A stretch of 55,887 nt of DNA, from positions 7,309-63,195 of the forward strand of contig JAJYYP010000004.1 of the NCBI GenBank assembly GCA_021800855.1, written 5' to 3'. Below the pieces are notes generated by a model that saw nothing but the letters and a program-made list of their open reading frames with translations, was not told the DNA's origin and did not search any database. This document shows, piece by piece, positions 33,737 to 41,140 of this stretch. The first letter of the stretch is position 1. Every line of letters begins with the position of its first letter. The position numbers and the translations under genes are program-made. Source of the DNA: an archaeon. GTDB lineage: Archaea > Thermoproteota > Nitrososphaeria > Nitrososphaerales > Gagatemarchaeaceae.

Positions 33737-34240
33737 ATGGTAAAACCAACCAAACGTTCTGACGAAGCAGGCCAGAAGGAGGGTGCGCTTGGACGAAGCA
33801 CCGACACCCTCGACCTCAAGATACTCAGGATGCTCCTCCTCGACGGGAGGGCGTCGGCCCGGGAACTCGCCTCGAGCCTGGGGGTGTCCACATCTACGGT
33901 CACTGCACACCTCGAGCGGCTCCGGGGGAGCGGGATCCTGCGGGGGTTCACAGCCGTGCTCGACTTCCAGAGGCTTGGGTACGAGCTGACAGTCGTCACG
34001 GAGATCAGCGTATTGAAGGGGAAGCTCTTCGAGATGGAACGGGAGATAGCGAGGCTACCGACGGTTTGCGCGGTCTACGACGTCACGGGCGAGATAGACG
34101 CAATAGTCGTCTCCAAGTGCAAAGGGAGGGAGGAGCTGAGCCGCTTCACAAAGGGGCTCCTGGCGATGCCCTTCATAGAGCGGACCAACTCCCACGTGGT
34201 CCTGACCACTGTCAAGGAAGACTTCCGTGTCCCAATCTAA
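33737..34240 (+). CDS. Lrp/AsnC-family transcription regulator
   Basis: 167 residues from an ATG at 33737. The N-terminal helix-turn-helix is TLDLKILRMLLLDGRASARELASSLGVSTSTVTAHLERLRGSGIL, followed by the linker strand GFTAVLDFQRLGY. The C-terminal RAM (ferredoxin-like) domain runs from VVTEISVLKG to LTTVKEDFRVPI and would bind an amino acid effector and set the oligomer state. It is divergent from glnA with one AT-rich promoter region, so control of nitrogen assimilation by glutamine or another amino acid is likely (inference). The RAM domain keeps the expected VYDVTGEIDAIVV segment. Confidence 0.93.
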   Translation: MVKPTKRSDEAGQKEGALGRSTDTLDLKILRMLLLDGRASARELASSLGVSTSTVTAHLERLRGSGILRGFTAVLDFQRLGYELTVVTEISVLKGKLFEMEREIARLPTVCAVYDVTGEIDAIVVSKCKGREELSRFTKGLLAMPFIERTNSHVVLTTVKEDFRVPI

Positions 34241-34265
34241 GCTTAAATGACGACAACGCGCCACG

Positions 34266-34778
34266 ATGTCTCCCGACATGGTGAAGATCAAGGTGAAGCT
34301 CGGCCAGGCTGAAGCCGAAGTCGAGGCAGACCCCGAGCACCTTAGGGAGGCTATCGACCTAATCCCCGAAGTAGCTGGGAAGCTCCCCCAGATGGGCAGG
34401 GCCTCCCCGGCAGCGGACCCTGCAGACACGGCCCGTCCCGCGGACTTTCCACCACGGGAGCACGCGGAGGCCCCGGTGGTGACTCTCGAGAAGGGGGACT
34501 CCCTCGCCGATGTGATAGCAAAGTTCTTCGCCGGCCCCTGGGGGCGGGAGAGGAGAAAGCTCTCTGACGTCAGGGAGGCGCTCCAGTCCTATGGCCTCAA
34601 CTATCCGAAGCAGTCTGTCGCGGTCGCCCTGTTACGGCTGGCTAAGGCGACTAAGCTGAGAAGATTCAAGGCAGAGGACGGAGAATACGTCTACACCTCC
34701 GCAACCACAGTCCCTGCGAGGACGCCTCAGCAAGACGACGACGCTCTCCAGGCAGCGGACGCGGTCCAGCTTGCTTAG
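34266..34778 (+). CDS. Winged-helix protein with N-terminal beta-strand module (paralogue 1)
   Basis: 170 residues. Residues 6-40 (MVKIKVKLGQAEAEVEADPE and following) form a short strand-turn-strand-helix module. A Pro/Ala-rich linker follows. Residues about 78-140 (SLADVIAKFF, then RKLSDVREALQSYGLNYPKQ, SVAVALLRLAKATKLRRF) look like a winged helix with a beta wing ending in GEYVYTS. The N-terminal module resembles those of the genes at 36257 and 36744, and the C-terminal part closely resembles that of 36744 in spacing and key residues. CTTAAAT (34241-34247) lies about 22 nt before the ATG, so the start is probably leaderless. No named family is recognised. A DNA-binding or regulatory role is inferred. 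Confidence 0.7.
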   Translation: MSPDMVKIKVKLGQAEAEVEADPEHLREAIDLIPEVAGKLPQMGRASPAADPADTARPADFPPREHAEAPVVTLEKGDSLADVIAKFFAGPWGRERRKLSDVREALQSYGLNYPKQSVAVALLRLAKATKLRRFKAEDGEYVYTSATTVPARTPQQDDDALQAADAVQLA

Positions 34779-34796
34779 CTGCAAGGACACCTTGGA

Positions 34797-36161
34797 TTGA
34801 ACCGAAGACCCCTCCTGGCGGCCTCCGCAGTCCTCGTAGCCGCCCTTGTCCTCGGAGGCTACGTGGCCGCCATGTATTTCCAGTCCCCTGTCACCAAGAT
34901 CGCGGCCGCAACGAACGTCCAGGTGGACTCATTGGCTCCGGGTGCGATCTTCCCCTGGGCCTACACGAACGAGACAGTCCAGGGTGTCCAGCCGAGCGTC
35001 GCTGTCGGCGCAGAGGGCCAGGTCTACGCTTCTTGGATAGGGTTCTCTACCTCATCCCCCCAGGTCTACCCGAGCTCGGCCCAGGGCTTCAGGACGCAGA
35101 TACTGTTCGCCGCGTCCACCGACGGCGGCAGGAGCTACTCGGCTCCGGTGGAAGTGAGCAACTCGACGAGCCCGCTCAGCTACAGCTGCTTCGACACCTC
35201 GACCGCGGTCGCGCCCAACGGGACGTTGGTCTACGTCGCCTACGCCTGCTACTCAAAGGACGGGTTCGCCACCACCATCTTCGTCGCGGCCGGGAGGGCA
35301 GGGGCTTCGGGAGGTTTCAGCTTCACCCAGAACGCGGTCTCGGTCGGGGTCGGGTTCAGCAGCCCTTGGATAATGGTGTCGAAATCCGGAGGTGTGTACC
35401 TCGCCTGGGACAGCGCTTACGCGCTGTACTGGTCGACGGTCAGGCCTAACATGACCATCGGAAGACCGTCATCGAACGCCTTCCCTACGGAGTATGGCTG
35501 GACCACCGGCGCAGCCCTCCTCCCCAACGGCACCATCGCCGTCGTCGCCTACGGTTACTCCAGCCCCAATCAGGCTAACTCCACAATCAGCGTTCTCTAC
35601 GCCCCACTCTCCAGGGACGCGCACTCCGGGAAGCTCGACTGGACGAGCGTAGCCAACCTCACAGTCCCCAGCTCGATGTATGTCGGGGGGCCAGTCCCAT
35701 TCTTCCCCGGACCAGCCCTGACGATGACTTCAGGCGGGACGCCCTACATCGCCTACGCGTCGGGGGTCGGGCACTCGCTGCTCCTCACCTGGCTGGTGCC
35801 CGGGGATCCGTCCTGGTCGAGCCCGGTCGTCCTTGGGTCTTCGCAGAACGGGACGGTTGAGTCCCCTGCACTAGCCTCAGGCGGGAGCGGCGTCATCGTG
35901 GCTACTTGGATGGGAAACGCGACCGGGGCGTGGGACGCCTACGTCTCGGCCTACCAGACGTCCGCCCCTAAGCTCTCGGGACCGATCATGCTGAGCAGCG
36001 CGCCAGGGTTCGCGTCCGGGCCGATGACGTGGCACGGCGACTTCATGTCCGTCGCGCAGGTGAGCGGGTCTAGTTTTGTGGCCATGTGGTCCGACGGCCG
36101 TGGTGTCCCGGACTACTACGGATACGGCCACATCTACTCATCGCTCGTCTCGGTCTCATAA
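34797..36161 (+). CDS. Membrane-anchored extracellular protein, sialidase/BNR propeller-like
   Basis: 454 residues from a TTG at 34797. One N-terminal hydrophobic helix (residues 7-30) anchors the protein, and the rest is Ser/Thr/Gly/Tyr-rich and extracellular in character. Repeating blades are suggested by PSVAVGAEGQVYASWIG, FAASTDGGRSYSAPVEV (an Asp-box-like motif), STAVAPNGTLVYVAYA, SPWIMVSKSGGVYLAWDS, GAALLPNGTIAVVAYG, ALTMTSGGTPYIAYAS and SPALASGGSGVIVATWMG. This is the pattern of a six- to seven-bladed sialidase-like beta-propeller. Catalytic arginines of true sialidases are not identifiable, so binding rather than hydrolysis is equally likely. Many N-glycosylation sequons are present. 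It sits between two related winged-helix genes. Confidence 0.7.
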   Translation: MNRRPLLAASAVLVAALVLGGYVAAMYFQSPVTKIAAATNVQVDSLAPGAIFPWAYTNETVQGVQPSVAVGAEGQVYASWIGFSTSSPQVYPSSAQGFRTQILFAASTDGGRSYSAPVEVSNSTSPLSYSCFDTSTAVAPNGTLVYVAYACYSKDGFATTIFVAAGRAGASGGFSFTQNAVSVGVGFSSPWIMVSKSGGVYLAWDSAYALYWSTVRPNMTIGRPSSNAFPTEYGWTTGAALLPNGTIAVVAYGYSSPNQANSTISVLYAPLSRDAHSGKLDWTSVANLTVPSSMYVGGPVPFFPGPALTMTSGGTPYIAYASGVGHSLLLTWLVPGDPSWSSPVVLGSSQNGTVESPALASGGSGVIVATWMGNATGAWDAYVSAYQTSAPKLSGPIMLSSAPGFASGPMTWHGDFMSVAQVSGSSFVAMWSDGRGVPDYYGYGHIYSSLVSVS

Positions 36162-36256
36162 ACCGCTGGCGCCCGCATCGGCCCCCGGGTATGCGCGGCG
36201 CGCGATACTGATTTTAACCTGACAAGAAACCCGCTGCGGAGGAGCCGTTCACCTAC

Positions 36257-36769
36257 ATGTCAAGCGAAAGGGAGCTTCACGTTTCAGTCAGCTACGGCGA
36301 GGCCAAGCTGGAAATGTCGGGCTCTCCAGAGGTGGTGATGCGCTCGCTCCGAGAGTGGGTCTCAAAGGAGGTCCCGAACATGGACCTCGCCCGGGCGATA
36401 AGCGTGAATCACTCCCTCAACGACCTGATCCAGATGTTCAGAGAGTTCGTGCGTGTCACCCCTGAGGGCCCCCGAGTCTGGGTCCAGGACAAGAAGCTGA
36501 GCGACAGGGACGTGATAATGCTCCAACTTGTGGCGGCTCGGATCGCTAACCTGAGCGGCAAGTCTTCAGCCGACGCCATGGGGGTGGGTGACATAGAGGC
36601 CGCCACAGGGCTCTACGCCAAGACGATCAGCTCGAGGCTCAGCGAGCTCACGAAGTCGGCCAACGTCGAACGGCTCGACTCCGAGCAGGGGGGGAAGTAC
36701 AGGATTACCACCGTGGGGGCGAGCAGGCTCTGGGAGCAGCTCTCTAAGAAGTTCCCTGCGTCCCCTTGA
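36257..36769 (+). CDS. Winged-helix protein with N-terminal beta-strand module (paralogue 2)
   Basis: 170 residues from an ATG at 36257. The N-terminal ELHVSVSYGEAKLEMSGSPE module (residues 5-24) matches the pattern VxVxxGxxxxExxxxPE of the gene at 34266. A helical middle, DLARAISVNHSLNDLIQMFREF, leads to a C-terminal winged helix (residues about 87-165) in which LYAKTISSRLSELTKSANVE is the likely recognition region and KYRITTVGASRLWEQL the wing and last helix. A GATTTTAAC patch near 36210 may be the TATA box. Its 3' end overlaps the convergent third paralogue by 26 nt. DNA binding is inferred from the fold pattern. No family name is recognised. Confidence 0.72.
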   Translation: MSSERELHVSVSYGEAKLEMSGSPEVVMRSLREWVSKEVPNMDLARAISVNHSLNDLIQMFREFVRVTPEGPRVWVQDKKLSDRDVIMLQLVAARIANLSGKSSADAMGVGDIEAATGLYAKTISSRLSELTKSANVERLDSEQGGKYRITTVGASRLWEQLSKKFPASP

Positions 36770-37292
36770 ACGGATACTTCTGGACGTACTGGTAGTTCCT
36801 CATGCTCCCGTCTCTGAAGAGCGACCCTTCGCGGACGAGGTCTACGAGGGTGTGCGAAACCGCCGTCCTATCGTAGTGGTAGCCGCGCCTGCTCATCTCT
36901 TCGTGGACCTCAGACAGCGACCTGGGGGTGGCGAACCACCCCTCCTTCCACATCATGGTGATCACGCTCCTGCTTGTCTCCCCCTTCCTCTCCCCTGACG
37001 CTGCGCCGGGGAGCTCTGCCAGGACCGGCTCCCTTGATGCCATAGCCGCGAGGACGCTCTCGACGTCGCTCTGGACGCGCCCCTCCTGAGTGGTGATCTC
37101 TATCTCCCACGACCCTCGCTTCAGCTTGATGGTCACGTTGGCAGGCTTCTCGCTCTCTGACATCTGTATCTTGTTGCGCCTGTTGTCCAAGATGCCATTA
37201 TTTGAATTGCCCACTCCAGCTTCACGCTCCAACCCGGAGGGGGCGCCCGCCGATGGACCGGGCGGTGCCGGCCGCTTAGAGTTATTGCCCAT
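36744..37292 (-). CDS. Winged-helix protein with N-terminal beta-strand module (paralogue 3), putative operator-binding regulator
   Basis: About 182 residues from the ATG at 37292. TTG at 37307 and ATG at 37301 are in frame but lie within the palindrome. A low-complexity linker (SKRPAPPGPSAGAPSG) precedes the module NVTIKLKRGSWEIEITTQE, related to those at 34266 and 36257. The C-terminal winged helix, RSVITMMWKEGWFATPRSLSEV, then HEEMSRRGYHYDRTAVSHTL, then FRDGSMRNYQYVQKYP, aligns well with the end of the 34266 protein. The gene is divergent from nurA-herA. A perfect palindrome covers its 5' end and another covers the nurA start, so this protein is the natural candidate to bind there (inference). 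Confidence 0.72.
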   Translation of the reverse strand: MGNNSKRPAPPGPSAGAPSGLEREAGVGNSNNGILDNRRNKIQMSESEKPANVTIKLKRGSWEIEITTQEGRVQSDVESVLAAMASREPVLAELPGAASGERKGETSRSVITMMWKEGWFATPRSLSEVHEEMSRRGYHYDRTAVSHTLVDLVREGSLFRDGSMRNYQYVQKYPFKGTQGTS

Positions 37293-37351
37293 GTTGCGCA
37301 TGCGCAATTATTAAATACTAACTGTACTATGGCCCATGTTGCGCAACATGG
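37287..37351. promoter_or_regulatory. Bidirectional promoter flanked by two palindromic operators
   Basis: TTGCGCATGCGCAA (37294-37307) and CCATGTTGCGCAACATGG (37334-37351) are perfect palindromes of 14 and 18 bp. They share the direct repeat GCCCATGTTGCGCA (37287-37300 and 37332-37345), with a 45-bp period. The AT-rich TTATTAAATA (37308-37317) between them can act as a TATA box in both directions. Each palindrome overlaps a start codon region, an arrangement expected for a repressor acting on both genes. Confidence 0.75.
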
Positions 37352-38334
37352 CCATCGCAACCTTCCCATTGCAGGACTGTTCGCTGTCGACCCTTGACTC
37401 CCTGGCCAGGGAGTTCGAAGAGGCCTTCACTGGTCTCGCCGAAAGCGCAGAGCGCGAGCTCGCCGGGAAGACCTTCGTCTTCAGCAGGTATGGGAAGGAG
37501 CTGTACCCGTACTTCGAGGCGACGAACGCGTCATTGGTCCCTGGGTGCATAGTTCCTATCAAAGAAGGGCGACCAATCGCGTCCGTCGACTCGACGTGCG
37601 TCCTGGTGGGGGAGACCTCGCTGGGCTCGCTCTACGCTGCCAGGACAGCGGTGGGTGTTTCGTACGGGGGCGCCCTGCGCCGTTTCTTCAGGCTCGGGCC
37701 GATCCTGGTCTACGCGACCCCGTCCGGGCTGAGCGGCCTCCTCCAGCACGTCCCTTCGTCCGAGATGGACCTAATCCTATCTGACGACGCCGTCGCAGAA
37801 CGGTTCATCAGGAACACTGTCGAGAGGAGGGTCATCGAAGCCCTCTCCTCGGGGGAGGGGGACACCATAATCATGGCGGACGGTTCGCTCAAGCACCCCA
37901 TGGGGCAGCTCTCCTCGTCCGTCCTCAGGCGGGCCGGCGGGAGGTCCATGGTGGGCTTCTCCAAGTCGAGCGACCTGATTCTCTCTGAGGACTACGTGAG
38001 CGCGCTGTCAATGTCCCCAGTCCCTGCCTATCACGCTCTCGGCCGGGGGCCGATCGAGACGGTCCTCGCGAAGTTCGCCCCCGACGGCCTAGTCTTCAGG
38101 CTCGACGTCTCCTCGCACGAGCCGGCGGAGACGACCCTGGGCCGGATACTCTGGAACGACGCCTTCGCGTCCGGATACCCGGACTCCCTGAAGGTGGCGC
38201 ACCACCTCTCTGTCTTCTCCAGGGCGGACGACCAGGCGCTCAAGGCGTACGTCGCGAAGCGCTTCAGGGTGAAGCAGCTCCACGCATTCCCGCTTCGGAA
38301 AATAGCCCTGGGGAGCTTCAAAGGGGGGGCCTAG
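37336..38334 (+). CDS. nurA: NurA-family 5'-3' nuclease
   Basis: 332 residues; ATG at 37336 (leaderless, inside the operator) or ATG at 37348. NurA is the nuclease partner of the HerA translocase in archaeal double-strand break end processing. The two conserved acidic segments are RPIASVDSTCVLV (Asp about 85) and IIMADGSLKHP (Asp about 182), with the lysine-containing GFSKSSDLIL and the C-terminal HHLSVFSRADDQALKAYVA as in the family. HerA-like helicase follows 1 nt downstream. Mre11 and Rad50, often next to these genes in archaea, are not here. Confidence 0.85.
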   Translation: MLRNMAIATFPLQDCSLSTLDSLAREFEEAFTGLAESAERELAGKTFVFSRYGKELYPYFEATNASLVPGCIVPIKEGRPIASVDSTCVLVGETSLGSLYAARTAVGVSYGGALRRFFRLGPILVYATPSGLSGLLQHVPSSEMDLILSDDAVAERFIRNTVERRVIEALSSGEGDTIIMADGSLKHPMGQLSSSVLRRAGGRSMVGFSKSSDLILSEDYVSALSMSPVPAYHALGRGPIETVLAKFAPDGLVFRLDVSSHEPAETTLGRILWNDAFASGYPDSLKVAHHLSVFSRADDQALKAYVAKRFRVKQLHAFPLRKIALGSFKGGA

Positions 38335-38335
38335 G

Positions 38336-39805
38336 GTGAAGATACTCAAGAAGGAGTCCGACGACATCCTCGTGATCGCCTCCCCCAGGGAGATGGTGAG
38401 GGTGGGGGACTACCTGGTGGCGACCGAGCCCCAGCGCAGCCTCGTCCTCCAGGTCTACGACGAAAGGTATCTCGACGTCGAGGGGATAGAGGAGGAGATA
38501 GCCAGGGAGGAGGTGCTCTCCGTGTCTGCCCAGGGGGTCACATCAGACCCCACCGAGCTGACCACCATCTCGACAATAATCCGCGACATGCGGATACTCC
38601 TCTGCAAGGCGCGCGGGACGATTTCGGAGGGGCGGCTGACCCCGAGGGCCAACTGGATGCCGTCCAGGACGAGCTCCACGGTGACGCGCCTCATGATTGA
38701 GGACCTGGCTGGCGCTGTGGCGCCGTTGGGGATCAGGAACATCAGGCTGGGGACGGTGGACGGGGAGTCGTCGTTCGGGGTCCCCGCCGAGGCCCTGGAC
38801 GGGAGGATCACCGTGATAACTGGGCGGAAGGAGTCAGGGAAGTCCCACATGGCGAAGATCCTCCTCCGGGGCCTCCTCGAGAACGGTGCATATTCTGTGG
38901 TCTTCGACCTGAACGACGAGTACGGTGCCATAGCGCAGCTAGGCGACGGTACTGACGGCGGCCAGGGGCGGAAGGTGAGGGTGATGAGGCCAGGGAGGGA
39001 GCTCAAGTTCTCGCTGGCGAGCATCGGGCTCAGGCCGATAGTCAGCCTCCTCTCCCACTCCCTCGAGATGCCCGGGACGTCCCTCAGGGAGTTCGTGAAG
39101 ATATGGGAGCAGCTCGACCGCAGGGACGAGCTGTCCCTGGCCACGCTGGAGGCTGCGATTCAGCAGTGGAGGTGCAACGAGTTCGTAAGGGACGCGCTAT
39201 TCGCCAGATATCACACGCTCGCGTCGTGCGGGCTCTTCACCGACTCCAGCCACCAGCAGTTCGACCTCCAGGACTTCTTTGGCCTCAACACGTCCGGCGG
39301 GGTCCTGGTGGTGTCATTGAGCGGCGTCTCGCCTCTCAACAGGAAGATGGTGGTCGAGCTAATGCTCTCCAAGCTGGTGGAGCTGCTCGAGAGGCGGAAG
39401 ATACCACCTGTCTTCCTCTTCGCCGAGGAGGCGCACCTCTACCTGCGGGACACCTACTGGGAGGACCTTATCACGCGGATGCGCCACTTCGGCGTCTTCA
39501 CCGTCTTCGTGACCAATCAGCCGGACGCCATAGACCAGAAGATATACCGCCAGGTGGACAACATATTCCTCTACAACTTCAGCAACGACTCCGACCTCGC
39601 CCTCGTCTCCCAGGCATCCATGGCCGACGCCGACACTGTGAAAGCCATAGTGAGGACCCTACCGCCGCGGATGTGCCTGCTCCTGGGGCACGCTGTCAGG
39701 AACCTCCCGGTGGTGGTGAGCGTCGACCCCTTCGACTCTCCACCGTCGGGGACGACGAGGCGGTTCTTCGCAGACGCTGTCGAGGTCGGCCCGGCTGCCA
39801 GGTAG
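38336..39805 (+). CDS. herA: HerA-family DNA translocase ATPase
   Basis: 489 residues from a GTG one base after nurA. HerA forms hexameric FtsK-like motors that move DNA into or past NurA. The N-terminal HAS-barrel-like domain (MKILKKESDDILVIASP through about residue 95) is followed by the RecA-like core. Walker A is GRKESGKSH (about 163-171), a departure from the common GxTGSGKS. The next strand, VVFDLNDEYGAIA, replaces the usual DPHGEY with NDEY. Walker B is VFLFAEEAHLYL (about 359-370), with sensor-like VFVTNQPDAI and RQVDNIFLYN downstream. The gene order and tight spacing support a functional NurA-HerA pair. Confidence 0.85.
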   Translation: MKILKKESDDILVIASPREMVRVGDYLVATEPQRSLVLQVYDERYLDVEGIEEEIAREEVLSVSAQGVTSDPTELTTISTIIRDMRILLCKARGTISEGRLTPRANWMPSRTSSTVTRLMIEDLAGAVAPLGIRNIRLGTVDGESSFGVPAEALDGRITVITGRKESGKSHMAKILLRGLLENGAYSVVFDLNDEYGAIAQLGDGTDGGQGRKVRVMRPGRELKFSLASIGLRPIVSLLSHSLEMPGTSLREFVKIWEQLDRRDELSLATLEAAIQQWRCNEFVRDALFARYHTLASCGLFTDSSHQQFDLQDFFGLNTSGGVLVVSLSGVSPLNRKMVVELMLSKLVELLERRKIPPVFLFAEEAHLYLRDTYWEDLITRMRHFGVFTVFVTNQPDAIDQKIYRQVDNIFLYNFSNDSDLALVSQASMADADTVKAIVRTLPPRMCLLLGHAVRNLPVVVSVDPFDSPPSGTTRRFFADAVEVGPAAR

Positions 39806-39808
39806 CCC

Positions 39809-41128
39809 TCAACTCTCATAGTACACGACCACCAGGCCTGGGCCTCCCTCCCCGCCCTGCGCACCTGGGCGCCCCCCGCAAGACGTCGATGTGGAGAAGG
39901 AGCCGCCCGCCCCGCCCCCGCCGGCTCCCGGCCCGGCACTTGCGCCCGCAGACCCTGACCCGCAGGAGCCCACGCCGCCTCCTCCCGTCCCGCCGTCGGC
40001 GAATGGAGACGCGGACCCCCCGCCGCCCCCGAATGCGCAATTGCTACTCCCGCCAGGCAACCCTGTGTAGACAGCCCCAGAGCCTAGCGAGTCTGCGGGG
40101 CTCCCCATCCCTGGAGGGTAGTAGAAGCCCCCGCCGCCCCCTCCCCCGCCACCGTATGTCGTGTACTGGAGCGCGTTGGCCGCGACCCCTGAAGAGACGT
40201 CACTACCGCCGGGGACGCCGTCACCGCTCCCGCCGCTGGGTGTCCCGGTGAGGTCGCAATATGCTCCACCAGCCCCGTTGTAGATGTAAGAGGATCCTCC
40301 GCCGCCTTGACCTCCGCCGCAGGCAATGAACCCTCCGAAGGAACTGGCCCCTCCGCTCCCTCCGTCCCCGCCGTCCGTGGTCGCCCCACCTCCAGCCCCT
40401 CCGCCACCCCCCTGGCCCACGGTGACCGCCACCGAGCTCGCCCCTTGGAGGTTCACAAACCCCTGCGCGAAGCTCCCTGCTCCGCCCCCGCCCCCGCCCC
40501 CGCTCCCTGCCGGCCCTCCCGCGTCCGTGGCCCCTCCGCTCCCACCGCCCCCTCCGCCTCCCCCGACGCACACCACGTAGGCCCAGCCTGCGCCAGGGGG
40601 GACGGACCACGTCGTCGACGCCGTGAACTTCACCTCAGTCCACCCCGGCTGGGCGCCCGAGGCGGTGTACCAGAAGACGTCTCCGAGCGAGGTGAGCAAC
40701 CCGACCGAAGACCCGGGAGGGTTCCCCGACGTTATCTCCTCGTAGCGCGACGAGCAGGTCGTGTTCCCCGGGGAGCACGCGCTCGCGGGGATGAGAGGCG
40801 GGACCGGGGTCTCGCCCCCCGCGGGTATGGCGGCTGACGCCGCGAAAGAGTATACCGTGCCATTGGGGTACCGCAATATGACGTGGTTCACCAGGACCGT
40901 CGCCCCGCCGCCGTTGACGGCCTCAAGCGTTCCTGATGAGGTGATGAAGGTCAGCGACTCGCTGGCCCTCAGCGCGTCGACCCCTTGGGCCTGCTGCTCC
41001 GCCTGGGACGCCTGCGTCTGCAGCGCCTCAGAGTATGCGAGGGTCCCGAGCGCCAGCATGAAAACAACTATGAATATGATCGTCCCCACCACGGAGGCTA
41101 TCCCCCTGCGACCGCATGGTACCCTCGT
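39809..41128 (-). CDS. Pilin-like protein with long glycine-rich tail
   Basis: About 439 residues if translation begins at the in-frame ACG at 41128, giving (M)RVPCGRRG-IASVVGTIIF, a class III signal peptide cut after Gly like its neighbours. The nearest standard in-frame starts (GTG at 41095 and 41092) would remove the cleavage site. An ATG at 41117 is out of frame by one base because of a run of five G. After the hydrophobic helix comes a beta-rich region (to about residue 160), then about 250 residues dominated by Gly, Ser and Ala (GGGGGGGGS blocks), like the Gly-rich domains of fibre tips. The gene is the last of a four-pilin operon and could encode an adhesin or tip pilin. Confidence 0.72.
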   Translation of the reverse strand, partial: TRVPCGRRGIASVVGTIIFIVVFMLALGTLAYSEALQTQASQAEQQAQGVDALRASESLTFITSSGTLEAVNGGGATVLVNHVILRYPNGTVYSFAASAAIPAGGETPVPPLIPASACSPGNTTCSSRYEEITSGNPPGSSVGLLTSLGDVFWYTASGAQPGWTEVKFTASTTWSVPPGAGWAYVVCVGGGGGGGGSGGATDAGGPAGSGGGGGGGAGSFAQGFVNLQGASSVAVTVGQGGGGGAGGGATTDGGDGGSGGASSFGGFIACGGGQGGGGSSYIYNGAGGAYCDLTGTPSGGSGDGVPGGSDVSSGVAANALQYTTYGGGGGGGGGFYYPPGMGSPADSLGSGAVYTGLPGGSSNCAFGGGGGSASPFADGGTGGGGVGSCGSGSAGASAGPGAGGGGAGGSFSTSTSCGGRPGAQGGEGGPGLVVVYYES

Positions 41129-41140
41129 CTTCCTCCACCC

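Noticed and set aside
40326-40580. Proline-rich plus-strand frame, which could look like a surface protein
   Set aside because: It is the antisense of the glycine codons of the pilin tail.
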